Shown here: positions 42,232-50,056 of the stretch, in pieces
Position numbering within the stretch: position 1 is the first letter of the stretch
Layout of the letters: the number at the start of each line of letters is the position of its first letter
IMG/VR virus record: IMGVR_UViG_3300037156_000058
Location: 1-64,000 of that record
Direction: 5' to 3' (one strand)
DNA from: a virus
Length of the DNA stretch: 64,000 bases
The notes under the pieces: generated by a model
Databases searched by the model: none
Told to the model about the DNA's origin: nothing
Seen by the model: only the letters and a program-made list of their open reading frames with translations
Program-made: the position numbers and the translations under genes

Positions 42232-42942
42232 TTATGACAGCGATGATCCGCTGCGCGGTTGAATGCTGAAATAATCTTCCGGCCACGGCATTTCTTCTTC
42301 CCACTTCTTTTTAAGTTGCGCCCGTGACGGGAAATCGTTTGGTAATGGACGCAGGCGATTGTTCGTGTTTGGGTCAAGTCCAGCCTGAATCATAGCTTCG
42401 TCGGTCCCGCCAAACCTGGACTCAATAGCCCCGAGGCTCAACTGGTCGCATTCCCGGATGTCTTGGTGCGTAGGAGTATGTCCGATGGTCGCAGCCAAAA
42501 CCTGAATACGGAAAAGCATCTGAGCCGTGCACCGCGCCTTGAGATTGTGGTTTTCAACGACGCGGGGAGTTACCGACTTGCCTGTCCTGGCTATAGTGGA
42601 ACGCTTTACGGCCTCTCTGGCCTCGCGGGACTGAACACCACGACCGGGACCGCCGTGTTGTTTTGCTACGACCCGATGTTTGGCCCTAGTCCCCAGGCTG
42701 GATATCGGACTAGACGGACGCAATCCGTGAAGTCGATTGTATTCCGCCTTATTGATGGAGTGCTTTGCTCTGATGTGATTGCCGAGTCCCTTGAGCCATG
42801 CGCCGCACTCATGGCATTTGGTTTGGTCCAACGCTTCGTCGTACTCAATCGCGCCGAGCAAGGATTGTCCACTCTGCATAAATGGGGCTTTTTCGGCGAT
42901 AGGGAAGGGGTGTCCGTGAATCAAAACGTGTGACGCTTGCAT
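42232..42942 (-). CDS. ROS/MucR-like zinc finger with homing-endonuclease-associated repeat
   Basis: 236 residues. The zinc finger TKCHECGAWLKGLGNHIRAK then HSINKAEYNRLHGL is of ROS/MucR type. Further on, TIGHTPTHQDIRECDQLSLG with AIESRFGGTDEAMIQAGLDP matches the homing-endonuclease-associated HNH-repeat module. No HNH catalytic core is seen. It may bind DNA as a partner or remnant of a homing element, or as a regulator. Sits between scaffold and portal. Confidence 0.65.
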   Translation of the reverse strand: MQASHVLIHGHPFPIAEKAPFMQSGQSLLGAIEYDEALDQTKCHECGAWLKGLGNHIRAKHSINKAEYNRLHGLRPSSPISSLGTRAKHRVVAKQHGGPGRGVQSREAREAVKRSTIARTGKSVTPRVVENHNLKARCTAQMLFRIQVLAATIGHTPTHQDIRECDQLSLGAIESRFGGTDEAMIQAGLDPNTNNRLRPLPNDFPSRAQLKKKWEEEMPWPEDYFSIQPRSGSSLS

Positions 42943-42949
42943 ACACAGC

Positions 42950-43144
42950 CTACTTTAACACATAAATATATGCGCGACGGCGGCCAACCGATATATCGCC
43001 AACAATACGTGTTTCGCCGCGCCTCTTGAGTTCCGTCATCCATGCGGCAGCGCGCGGGAAAGTCCAGTTCAGCGTGGCAGACAGTTCAGACGACGTAGCT
43101 GGACCCTCCCGCAAGACAGCGCGTACTTGGTCGCCCTTCGACAT
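42950..43144 (-). CDS. 64-residue winged-helix DNA-binding protein
   Basis: Begins MSKGDQVRAVLREGPATSSE, LSATLNWTFPRAAAWMTEL forms the helix-turn-helix, and RIVGDISVGRRRAYIYVLK the wing. Follows the portal stop directly. A small transcription regulator is the likely role. Confidence 0.65.
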   Translation of the reverse strand: MSKGDQVRAVLREGPATSSELSATLNWTFPRAAAWMTELKRRGETRIVGDISVGRRRAYIYVLK

Positions 43145-45604
43145 TTATGCTTGCGCGGGAGCGGCAGGAGAGCCAAGCGAAGCCTGCGGAGCGGGAGGCA
43201 TCCCGGCAGACGGCGGCAATTGCCGAGCCCGGTTCCCTTCCTTCTCCTGCTTCTTTGTCTTCGGCGGACCTTCCGGCTCGCCGAGCATCTGTTGTTGTGC
43301 CGCCGCTTGCATTGCTTCCGCCTGCATGACTTTCTGGTGTGCCATCGCGTGCAGAATTACGTTCAGAACGCCAAGTGGATTACCAGCCGGATACTGTTCC
43401 GTTCGCAGTGCCGCCTGACGGCGTCGCGCGTTGCTGGATAGCCACTCTTTGCCCTTCTCAAATTCCGGCTGGTGGTAGTCGAGTTGATCGACAGGGACAG
43501 ACGGCTGCAATAACTGTAACGCCATCAGATCGCCCGTGAGCGCGCGCTGATAGAGCGCGCCGAGAGACATATCCGGGAACGGAGTTGGAGGCGGTTCCGG
43601 TTGTCCTGCCGCAAGTGCGGCGGCATTCGCCTGAACCATTTCTGTCGCGTGCGCCACCTGGAGTTTCTGAATTACTTCAGGATCAGGCGGCAACGGCTGC
43701 CCCTTCAGTAATTCCTCGATCTCGATCAACTGCTTATCACGAGATTCCGCTGCCGGGATCACGAGTTCCGAGAATCCCTGAAGGTCTGCGAACGTGCGCC
43801 AGTTGTCGGGACTGGTCATCAATTCTTCGCCAACTTGCGGAGACTGCGCGGCCATCTGGAGCATGACCGTTAGATTCTGCCGTTTCTGTGCTGTGGTTTC
43901 AGGGAAACTCGAATCTTCATCCGGGTAGGCGCCGAAGTGGCCCTTGGAAATCTTCTCGATCTGGAGTTGATCGCTCTGATCGCCGGTCGCAACCACAATT
44001 CCGTTCTCGTAATCAGGATTGCGGGATGCCAGCAATGCCGCCTGATACCGGATGCGCGCCCACTGCCGCTGCATGGCGCTCCAGATCAGGCCGAGTTGCC
44101 CCATTGCCTGTTGGCGTAATTGTGCCGCGCCTGAGCTAGTCTGCGCATGTTCGTCTCCACTGCCCGACAGAACTGGCGGGGTCGCCAACATCAACTGCGA
44201 TAACGGACCAGCGACGTCCTGAATCCACGCCATGACAGTTTGCGGCAAAACCAGATCGGGCTCACGGAAGAATGACGCCGCCAACGCGAGATCCTTACGT
44301 GCTTTGCGGATACGGATTGCGTATGGCTCCGCACGTTGATTCGTTACCGCGTCGATGTCCTGTTCTTCGCCGTCGATCCATGTTGACGGCCAGCCAGTAT
44401 CCGACGCCTGCCGTAGCCCGTTCGTGACATCGTTGAAAGTGTCCTGAATGACAACGAACAGATCGAAGATCGCCTGGCGAGACATGCCGTCGCCTTCATA
44501 CGGAAACGCTATATCGAGCGCGTCGTCCATCGACTCATCCCACGATCCAACATAAGTTTCTCCGATGAAAACGACGTGGCAGCCAGATGGGAATAATTCA
44601 AGGAGTTTGTCTTTGACTGTCCCGGTTCCGTCTTCGCACGGCGCGTCACATTCCTCGTCCTCGAAATTCGCCGGCCGAAGCCAGCAATTCATGCGAGTGA
44701 CAACGTGCGTCATCGCATCGCCCTGCTGAGTTTGCGTGCGCGTTCCCTGAAGAATACCGAGGCGAGCGGTGCGCTCGTATGCAGATTCTCCGACACCGGA
44801 CACTCCCGGCTGGATCATCTTCGAGAAAAGTTTACCTTCGACGTTCTCGCCGGGATACTGCGCTTTTGCCTGCGTTACGTCCGGATCGTCCATCAGGAAG
44901 CAGTACAGGCATTCCTTCTGGCTGGCCGCGAGTATCGGCACCTTGGATTCGAGCGTGCCGTGGAACGTAGTCAGTTCCATCCGCTTCGCGGTGCCGTCGT
45001 CGTTCAGGCCGAACATCTGCGCGTCCGCTTCCGTGCGCGTCCAGGAAACCGTGCGCCCCGACACGCGCATGAACCGGACCTGTTTTTTCATCAGGCCCTT
45101 CACGTCGTTCGCGCGGTCGAATATTTCGGTGTAGACTCCAGCCTGATCCGCGGCTTCCTTGTCCTCTTCGAGTTGCGAGTTGATCGGACGGAAGGCGATT
45201 CCGGGAGGGGACTGCGTGAGAACGGAGTCGATCACGCGGGCATACGGCAGGGTGATGTTGTAGTCGTCGATGTACTTCGGGGCCTGCCCTTTGCCGTTGA
45301 TCCCGTTGCATATCTGGCCGGCCACCATCGGCTGAAGTCCCTGGGTGTTCTCGTAGAGATGCTGGACGCCTTTTTCGTAATAACGATTTCGTCGGTCGCG
45401 CATAATTTCGCGGCGCCGGGGGAATTCGTCCTGGTGTTGACGCTTAGAAACGAGGGAACTTAGGACTTTTACGATCTGGAGCGGGAGCTGTTCGTTGCGT
45501 GGACCGTAATCGTCTTCCGGCTGAGACTCCGCGCCTTCAGGGTGATCCTGTGCGGCTTCGAGTCCTTCGTTTGGCGGGGCTTCGAGTTCGAGAGTGGGGG
45601 TCAC
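43145..45604 (-). CDS. Portal protein
   Basis: 819 residues, large helical protein in the position between terminase and scaffold. N-terminal acidic Pro-rich arm, then RRREIMRDRRNRYYEKGVQH and helical stem/wing with many Asp/Glu and Gln, ending in a long Ala/Gln/Pro tail (QAEAMQAAAQQQMLGEPEGP). The size and order fit portal proteins of short-tailed phages with C-terminal barrel extensions. Would form the dodecameric DNA gate. Confidence 0.7.
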   Translation of the reverse strand: MTPTLELEAPPNEGLEAAQDHPEGAESQPEDDYGPRNEQLPLQIVKVLSSLVSKRQHQDEFPRRREIMRDRRNRYYEKGVQHLYENTQGLQPMVAGQICNGINGKGQAPKYIDDYNITLPYARVIDSVLTQSPPGIAFRPINSQLEEDKEAADQAGVYTEIFDRANDVKGLMKKQVRFMRVSGRTVSWTRTEADAQMFGLNDDGTAKRMELTTFHGTLESKVPILAASQKECLYCFLMDDPDVTQAKAQYPGENVEGKLFSKMIQPGVSGVGESAYERTARLGILQGTRTQTQQGDAMTHVVTRMNCWLRPANFEDEECDAPCEDGTGTVKDKLLELFPSGCHVVFIGETYVGSWDESMDDALDIAFPYEGDGMSRQAIFDLFVVIQDTFNDVTNGLRQASDTGWPSTWIDGEEQDIDAVTNQRAEPYAIRIRKARKDLALAASFFREPDLVLPQTVMAWIQDVAGPLSQLMLATPPVLSGSGDEHAQTSSGAAQLRQQAMGQLGLIWSAMQRQWARIRYQAALLASRNPDYENGIVVATGDQSDQLQIEKISKGHFGAYPDEDSSFPETTAQKRQNLTVMLQMAAQSPQVGEELMTSPDNWRTFADLQGFSELVIPAAESRDKQLIEIEELLKGQPLPPDPEVIQKLQVAHATEMVQANAAALAAGQPEPPPTPFPDMSLGALYQRALTGDLMALQLLQPSVPVDQLDYHQPEFEKGKEWLSSNARRRQAALRTEQYPAGNPLGVLNVILHAMAHQKVMQAEAMQAAAQQQMLGEPEGPPKTKKQEKEGNRARQLPPSAGMPPAPQASLGSPAAPAQA

Positions 45605-45611
45605 TTGCTCA

Positions 45612-45881
45612 TCAGTTTACCGCAAGAGAGATTGGCGAGGTCTTGTCTACGTTCTCCGCGATCTGCGCGGCCATCTGAAGTTGGGAAGTGGTTTCAAACT
45701 TAAAGAGCACCGCATGGACCGCTTGGCCGAGTAAATCGCAACAAAGGGACTCAGCGCCGACCATGCAGGCGATGCCGCAGTAGGGGCAACAAATCATCTC
45801 GACTTCTCCGCGTTGCGCCAATACGATTTGCCTCTCTACGTACTGGACTTTTTGCTCTGGCGTGAGGGTCGGTTCACTCAT
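45612..45881 (-). CDS. 89-residue zinc-binding protein
   Basis: CCPYCGIACMVGAESLCCDLL has clustered Cys that could form one or two zinc sites. The rest is helical (TEQKVQYVERQIVLAQRG-like N terminus). Precedes the portal by 7 nt. Unknown function. Confidence 0.6.
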   Translation of the reverse strand: MSEPTLTPEQKVQYVERQIVLAQRGEVEMICCPYCGIACMVGAESLCCDLLGQAVHAVLFKFETTSQLQMAAQIAENVDKTSPISLAVN

Positions 45882-46060
45882 TTCTTTTTCCGTCCAGCCA
45901 AAATCGCTCCCGGTTTTTTCTCTGGGTCGGGGGCACCAAAGTTGATCACAGCATGGGGGCTGCTTGTCAGGGTGACGGTCTTGTTGCCGTAGGTGGTCGC
46001 TTCCGTTGCCGTTCGCGTTGCCGTGGAAGTTTTGGTTTTGCTCTTGGTGCTATCTGACAT
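45878..46060 (-). CDS. 60-residue basic protein with PGAILAGRKKK end
   Basis: Start ATG 46060 with GGAG 7 nt upstream. Thr/Lys-rich N terminus (SDSTKSKTKTSTATRTATEA) and a C-terminal EKKPGAILAGRKKK that recurs in the next gene upstream. Probably an assembly-related or DNA-associated small protein. Overlaps the next gene by ATGA. Confidence 0.55.
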   Translation of the reverse strand: MSDSTKSKTKTSTATRTATEATTYGNKTVTLTSSPHAVINFGAPDPEKKPGAILAGRKKK

Positions 46061-46079
46061 GTACTTGCTCCTGGCGGCG

Positions 46080-46247
46080 CTACTTTTTCTTCCATCCAGA
46101 CAGAATTGCTCCCGGCTTTTTCTTCTCCGGGAGCTTGCTGTAATCGGTGGCCGTTTCCCATTCTTTAACATTGGACAAGCCCCCGAGGGCCTTCTTTCCG
46201 GTAGGAGTGAAGGCCCACTTGGCTTGTTGGCGGGAGACGAATGGCAA
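46080..46247 (-). CDS. 55-residue protein with PGAILSGWKKK end, TTG start
   Basis: TTG 46247 with GGCGGAG upstream encodes MPFVSRQQAKWAFTPTGKKA, then GLSNVKEWETATDYSKLPEK, KKPGAILSGWKKK. The MPFVS...KWAF opening is that of a widespread small phage protein family in capsid regions. No ATG exists in frame. Its C-terminal 11 residues match the gene downstream. Confidence 0.65.
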   Translation of the reverse strand: MPFVSRQQAKWAFTPTGKKALGGLSNVKEWETATDYSKLPEKKKPGAILSGWKKK

Positions 46248-46250
46248 TGA

Positions 46251-46424
46251 CTACTCCGCCGCCGCGATGTGCCCCTGTACCGACACTTCGCGGGGGTCGG
46301 GATGCGCGGTGCCGATCCCGTAGACGGCGTAATCGAGAGCGGCCTGAAGTTCGACCACCCTCTTTTCGAGATCGCCAATGCGATCTTCGTTGGATTTTGT
46401 AAGTCCTTCGTTGTTGGTTGGCAT
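46251..46424 (-). CDS. 57-residue coiled-coil protein
   Basis: ATG 46424 overlaps the previous TAA (TAATG). A single coiled coil (NEDRIGDLEKRVVELQAALD) then a loop with HPDPREVSVQGHIAAAE. Probably an assembly factor or structural linker. Longer upstream frames are rejected. Confidence 0.6.
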   Translation of the reverse strand: MPTNNEGLTKSNEDRIGDLEKRVVELQAALDYAVYGIGTAHPDPREVSVQGHIAAAE

Positions 46425-47914
46425 TACTGCATCACCTCGATCATCAAGAACCGAACCCTTGCGCTGGTGAGATTTGCGGTGCCGCTGTTGATCTGGAACG
46501 ACAGGGTATCCTGCGTCACCAGATTGGCGGCGCCGGAAGCCGCCGTAACGGAGTCGATAACAGCCAGCGCAGCGGGGGGTGAGCCGGACGCCGACTGGTA
46601 AGTCATGCGACCGTGCGCCTCGATTGTGCCAGCCGCTCCGGTAGCTGCCGTGCACAGCCACATCTCTATGATGAGGTTAGACTGCGTGGTCCCGGAAGTC
46701 GCGGCCGTCGTGACGGTCCACATTGCCGTGGTGGTGGTCCCGTATACCGACTCCAGGAGCAGCGTCGGAATCAGCGTCGCGGTGGACCCGGGCGTGAAGC
46801 TGGCAATCAGCGTGATTCGCAGCGTGCGCCCGATGTTGTTCAGGAACCCGGCAGGCAGGTCAACGCGCGCCCATTCCTGAGCCGTGCCGGCCGTAACGGT
46901 CGTGATGTTTGCGAAAGGAGGGAACACGGTCTGGAACGGCTGCACCATATTCGGTGATGCCACCGGCAGAGAAGCGATGCCGGTGAATGCGTTACTGGTC
47001 GTAGGGGGCAATGCCGTTGCCACGGTGGTGATAGTCGGCGAACTGAACGAAGTTCCGATCAGGAACGCCGTGATGGCACCGCACTGAACAGTCGTGCCGT
47101 TGGCAGCCGTGCAGGGCACCTGATAATTGACGTTGGTCGTGGTTCCAATGAATACCAGGTAGCCAACGGCCCCGGTAGCCGCAATCGGGCCGGTGCCGCC
47201 GATGGCTTTGCTCACCGTCGCAGTGAAACTGTACTCACTGGACGGAATAGTGATTCCGCCAGCCGCATTGACATACGCGAACTTAACGTAAGTCGTTACC
47301 GCAGTCCATGTTCCGGTTGCCGCTGTGCTTGCAACCTGCGTGATGAGCGGAATAGATGGCGCGGCCAACAGGGACACCGAGCCGGAACGGTTTGAAATGC
47401 CGACCGAGCTTGCTGCCGAATTGTCCTCAACCCGAACGGTTCCACCCGAAGGAAGAGTAGCTGCCGAAACAATCGCCGCTGTCCCGCCACGCGAATACCA
47501 CGGCGCTGTTACAACAACAATTCCACCGCCGGAAGCCGCCGCTACGTTAATGGCCTCCTGGAGTCCGTAAGTCGATGACGTAACGAAATCGCCCGTTCCG
47601 TGAGCGTTGTCGAAAGTAGCCGTGATCTGCGCAGTCCCAAGGGTCCCGGGAGTCGGATTGGAGATGGCGGTGAGCGTCACCGTTTCCGCGTTACTGCCGG
47701 TTCCCACCGTAAGAGGGTTATTGGTGTTCAACGGAGAGAAAACGGTCCCGTCTGTCGCCGTTACCTGACCGTAAGCGAGCGTCAGCGTAGCCGATCCGAC
47801 AGCGCTGGGGGCTACCTGATAGACCTGAAGTGCGGGAGGAGTATCGTTTCCGGCACCTCCGAAATTGTAGTCAAGAGCCACATAACGGCCCCCGAATCTG
47901 GAGCGATTTGCCAT
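46424..47914 (-). CDS. 496-residue beta-structured virion protein
   Basis: AAAGGA before ATG 47914. Begins MANRSRFGGRYVALDYNFGG. Dominated by Thr/Ser/Ala/Gly beta repeats; a module like FVTSSTYGLQEAINVAAASG occurs in phage head-decoration or fibre proteins. Starts right after a terminator, so it may open the structural transcript. Head fibre or decoration protein is the likeliest role. Confidence 0.55.
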   Translation of the reverse strand: MANRSRFGGRYVALDYNFGGAGNDTPPALQVYQVAPSAVGSATLTLAYGQVTATDGTVFSPLNTNNPLTVGTGSNAETVTLTAISNPTPGTLGTAQITATFDNAHGTGDFVTSSTYGLQEAINVAAASGGGIVVVTAPWYSRGGTAAIVSAATLPSGGTVRVEDNSAASSVGISNRSGSVSLLAAPSIPLITQVASTAATGTWTAVTTYVKFAYVNAAGGITIPSSEYSFTATVSKAIGGTGPIAATGAVGYLVFIGTTTNVNYQVPCTAANGTTVQCGAITAFLIGTSFSSPTITTVATALPPTTSNAFTGIASLPVASPNMVQPFQTVFPPFANITTVTAGTAQEWARVDLPAGFLNNIGRTLRITLIASFTPGSTATLIPTLLLESVYGTTTTAMWTVTTAATSGTTQSNLIIEMWLCTAATGAAGTIEAHGRMTYQSASGSPPAALAVIDSVTAASGAANLVTQDTLSFQINSGTANLTSARVRFLMIEVMQ

Positions 47915-47977
47915 TTCCTTTTCCTTTCGGCCCTTGCGAGGCCTGGAACTTTGCGAGTTCTGCAATTACTATACACT

Positions 47978-48002
47978 AAAAAAAGAGCCGTCCGAAGACG
48001 GC
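47978..48002 (-). terminator. Rho-independent terminator
   Basis: Minus strand GCCGTC-TTCG-GACGGC (48002-47987), stable UUCG-type tetraloop, then a T-run (seven T at 47984-47978). Placed after the gene at 48031. Confidence 0.85.
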
Positions 48003-48030
48003 CCTTTCTCGTTTGAAGTTTTACCGCAAC

Positions 48031-48519
48031 CTACCCTCGCATCATGGCGTGCATCCCCGCCATTCCCATACCTTCGTCGCCATCATTGTCGCTCGGCATT
48101 TCGCCGCCTTCTCCGTTCATGACAGAGGCCATGTGCTGTCCAGCCTCTTCCGGGGATTCGTGTTCGCTTGCCTGCGGATCGCCACCATCAGCCGCGTGGT
48201 GCATCTTGACCGACATTCCGTCGTGGTGCGCGTGGACGTGAGTGCCTTCCGGCTCGTGATGCGCGGCCATGTGAACGAGAGCGTGTCCTATCGACGGATG
48301 CTCTGTCTTTGCGCCGTCGATAACGGAATGATAACTACCGTCGCCGTGGGCGTGAAGTTCGGAGCCGCCGCCTTCGTTGGGATCTTCCATGGCAGGCTTA
48401 CCTGCCATCCCAGGCTTACTTGCTTGCGGGGGCTTCGCTGTGCGGGCCGCTGCTGATTTGTCTGCCTGTCTCGCTAATTGATGGTTGGGGCGAAACTTTC
48501 CGTCAGATGATATTGGCAT
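48031..48519 (-). CDS. Histidine-rich protein
   Basis: 162 residues. Basic N terminus (FRPNHQLARQADKSAAARTA) then a His/Asp/Glu-rich part with repeated motifs (ELHAHGDGSYHSVIDG, HALVHMAAHHEPEGTHVHAH, KMHHAADGGD) and an acidic Met/Gly end. The His repeats suggest metal binding. Similar short proteins occur in phage structural regions but the role is not known. The 17-bp overlap with the GIY-YIG gene suggests that gene inserted upstream. Confidence 0.6.
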   Translation of the reverse strand: MPISSDGKFRPNHQLARQADKSAAARTAKPPQASKPGMAGKPAMEDPNEGGGSELHAHGDGSYHSVIDGAKTEHPSIGHALVHMAAHHEPEGTHVHAHHDGMSVKMHHAADGGDPQASEHESPEEAGQHMASVMNGEGGEMPSDNDGDEGMGMAGMHAMMRG

Positions 48520-49243
48520 TCTTTTGTTCCTTCCTTTTTGCCCACCATGCGGTTATCGAGGCGGACATTTTCTTTCTGTATTCCGGATCAGTGTTACTTA
48601 TCCTAACGGCCGCTGTGAGATTTTTTTTATGAATCTCCGAAAGCGGTTTTCCTATATACCGTTCCCTTTGCCGTTGCTGGTTTTGGGGGTCAGACCAGTA
48701 CAATTTACCTCGCTCGCCAAGCGCCCTGCACTCTTCCTTGGTACGCGTCCTGGAATGGCAAAATGGGTGGGTTCCGTCTGCGATCCCGCGCTTAGCAAAG
48801 TCACTTAACAGGCGCTTTGTCTCGTCGCTAACCCTGTACCCCAATCGACCAGATACGACTTTAGCCCTAAAATCGGAATCCTGCCACAACAAGAGCATTC
48901 TCTTGCGGGACGCTTCTAGTTGTTCCTTGGTGGGCGGAATGCCACGCACTCCATCTCCCCCGATAGTTCTGTTGTAGCCGTATTTTGGGTGATTGCTGCC
49001 AGCCGCCTCAATGGACTTGATTTCCATCATAGCCAGCTCCCATTCATCGAACGTTTCCAGGATGCTTTCGATGGTGAAGTTTTCGACTCCGTATTTTTTA
49101 ATTGCAGCGTAGATGCCGTACCCGTAGCGCGGCAGTTTAGCGGCCCATAGATGCTCCCTCCATCTGCGGGACAGGTTCTTGTGAACCGTCTTACCGATAT
49201 ATACCTTGCCGTTTTTATGGTTACGGATTCTGTATAGGTGCAT
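48503..49243 (-). CDS. GIY-YIG homing endonuclease with NUMOD3 modules
   Basis: 246 residues. N-terminal GIY-YIG domain: HLYRIRNHKNGKVYIGKT, then RRWREHL and YGIYAAIKKYGVENFTIESI, with the catalytic Glu near residue 75. C-terminal NUMOD3-type repeats (ETKRLLSDFAKRGIADG, LSEIHKKNLTAAVRISN). Free-standing mobile nuclease gene in the late operon. A GCGGC-ATT-GCCGC hairpin (49250-49262) lies just upstream of its start, inside the neighbouring gene. Confidence 0.85.
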   Translation of the reverse strand: MHLYRIRNHKNGKVYIGKTVHKNLSRRWREHLWAAKLPRYGYGIYAAIKKYGVENFTIESILETFDEWELAMMEIKSIEAAGSNHPKYGYNRTIGGDGVRGIPPTKEQLEASRKRMLLLWQDSDFRAKVVSGRLGYRVSDETKRLLSDFAKRGIADGTHPFCHSRTRTKEECRALGERGKLYWSDPQNQQRQRERYIGKPLSEIHKKNLTAAVRISNTDPEYRKKMSASITAWWAKRKEQKNANII

Positions 49244-49721
49244 CTTGTGGCGGCAATGCCGCTGGTGTCAGACTATCAGACTTCACGCCAAGCAATTCAA
49301 GCGGAGACTTCTCCGCCGCCTGCTTCTCGTGCTCATCCGCAATCGCTTTCAACTCTGCCGGGACAACCAGTGCTGGCGTTTCCCGCTGTCTCGCCTTCTC
49401 GTCCGGCATCTGCGCCGTGGGGGATTTCGTTTTCGGGCCATCATGCCCGCACTGCGGGCAGCGGTACATGTCCGGGTCGGTCGGTGGATGAATAATCAGG
49501 CAGGCACTGCACGCACGGCAGTACACTACTTCGGGTCGTGCCTCGACGTGCGGAGCAACTTGCACGTTAGGTGGAGTCGGCGGCGGCACCGCCTGGTGGC
49601 CTGTCGGAGTCGAGCGGTGCGCTTCGAGATGATCGATACGCATGTGGCCGCAAGTCTCGCACTCGTTGAGCGGGAGCGCACGACCTGGCGCGAATGAGGT
49701 ACAGGGAGTCGGTTGCTTCAC
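49221..49721 (-). CDS. 166-residue zinc-ribbon protein
   Basis: Two Cys-rich parts: CETCGHMRIDHLEAH and CRACSACLIIHPPTD ... YRCPQCGHDG. Pro-rich linker between. C-terminal helix (EARQRETPALVVPAEL-like). Likely an assembly or nucleic-acid-binding protein next to the terminase. Overlaps the neighbour by ATGA. Confidence 0.6.
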   Translation of the reverse strand: MKQPTPCTSFAPGRALPLNECETCGHMRIDHLEAHRSTPTGHQAVPPPTPPNVQVAPHVEARPEVVYCRACSACLIIHPPTDPDMYRCPQCGHDGPKTKSPTAQMPDEKARQRETPALVVPAELKAIADEHEKQAAEKSPLELLGVKSDSLTPAALPPQDAPIQNP

Positions 49722-50056
49722 TGTGTATTTCCTTCCATGAACGAGCGGAATCCCCGTCCGGTTGAGAACTGCGTTACTTTTTCGTCGGGATCAACTGGTT
49801 TAACGGGAGCGTGGCGAACCGGCTCCAGATCCTCAATACGGCGCGTTGTCTCTGCGAATCGGGCGACCGCGATGTCCTCGTCAACATGCATGTCGCGCCG
49901 GATTTCTTTTTCGGTGGCGCCGATCAACATCACCGCGTTGTCCGTGTCCGTCTGGAGTTCGTGCGTGCGTTTCCAAAACCAGAACACGACAACCGCAATC
50001 GCTGCCCATGTGAGTAGCAACAATACACCGAGCGTAATCAAGATCATATTCTCCAT
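49718..50056 (-). CDS. 112-residue membrane protein with coiled coil
   Basis: N-terminal transmembrane helix (ILITLGVLLLLTWAAIAVVV) then a coiled coil (DMHVDEDIAVARFAETTRRI) and a polar tail. Overlaps the terminase end by 13 bp. Spannin-like or other membrane function possible; no family recognised. Confidence 0.6.
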   Translation of the reverse strand: MENMILITLGVLLLLTWAAIAVVVFWFWKRTHELQTDTDNAVMLIGATEKEIRRDMHVDEDIAVARFAETTRRIEDLEPVRHAPVKPVDPDEKVTQFSTGRGFRSFMEGNTQ

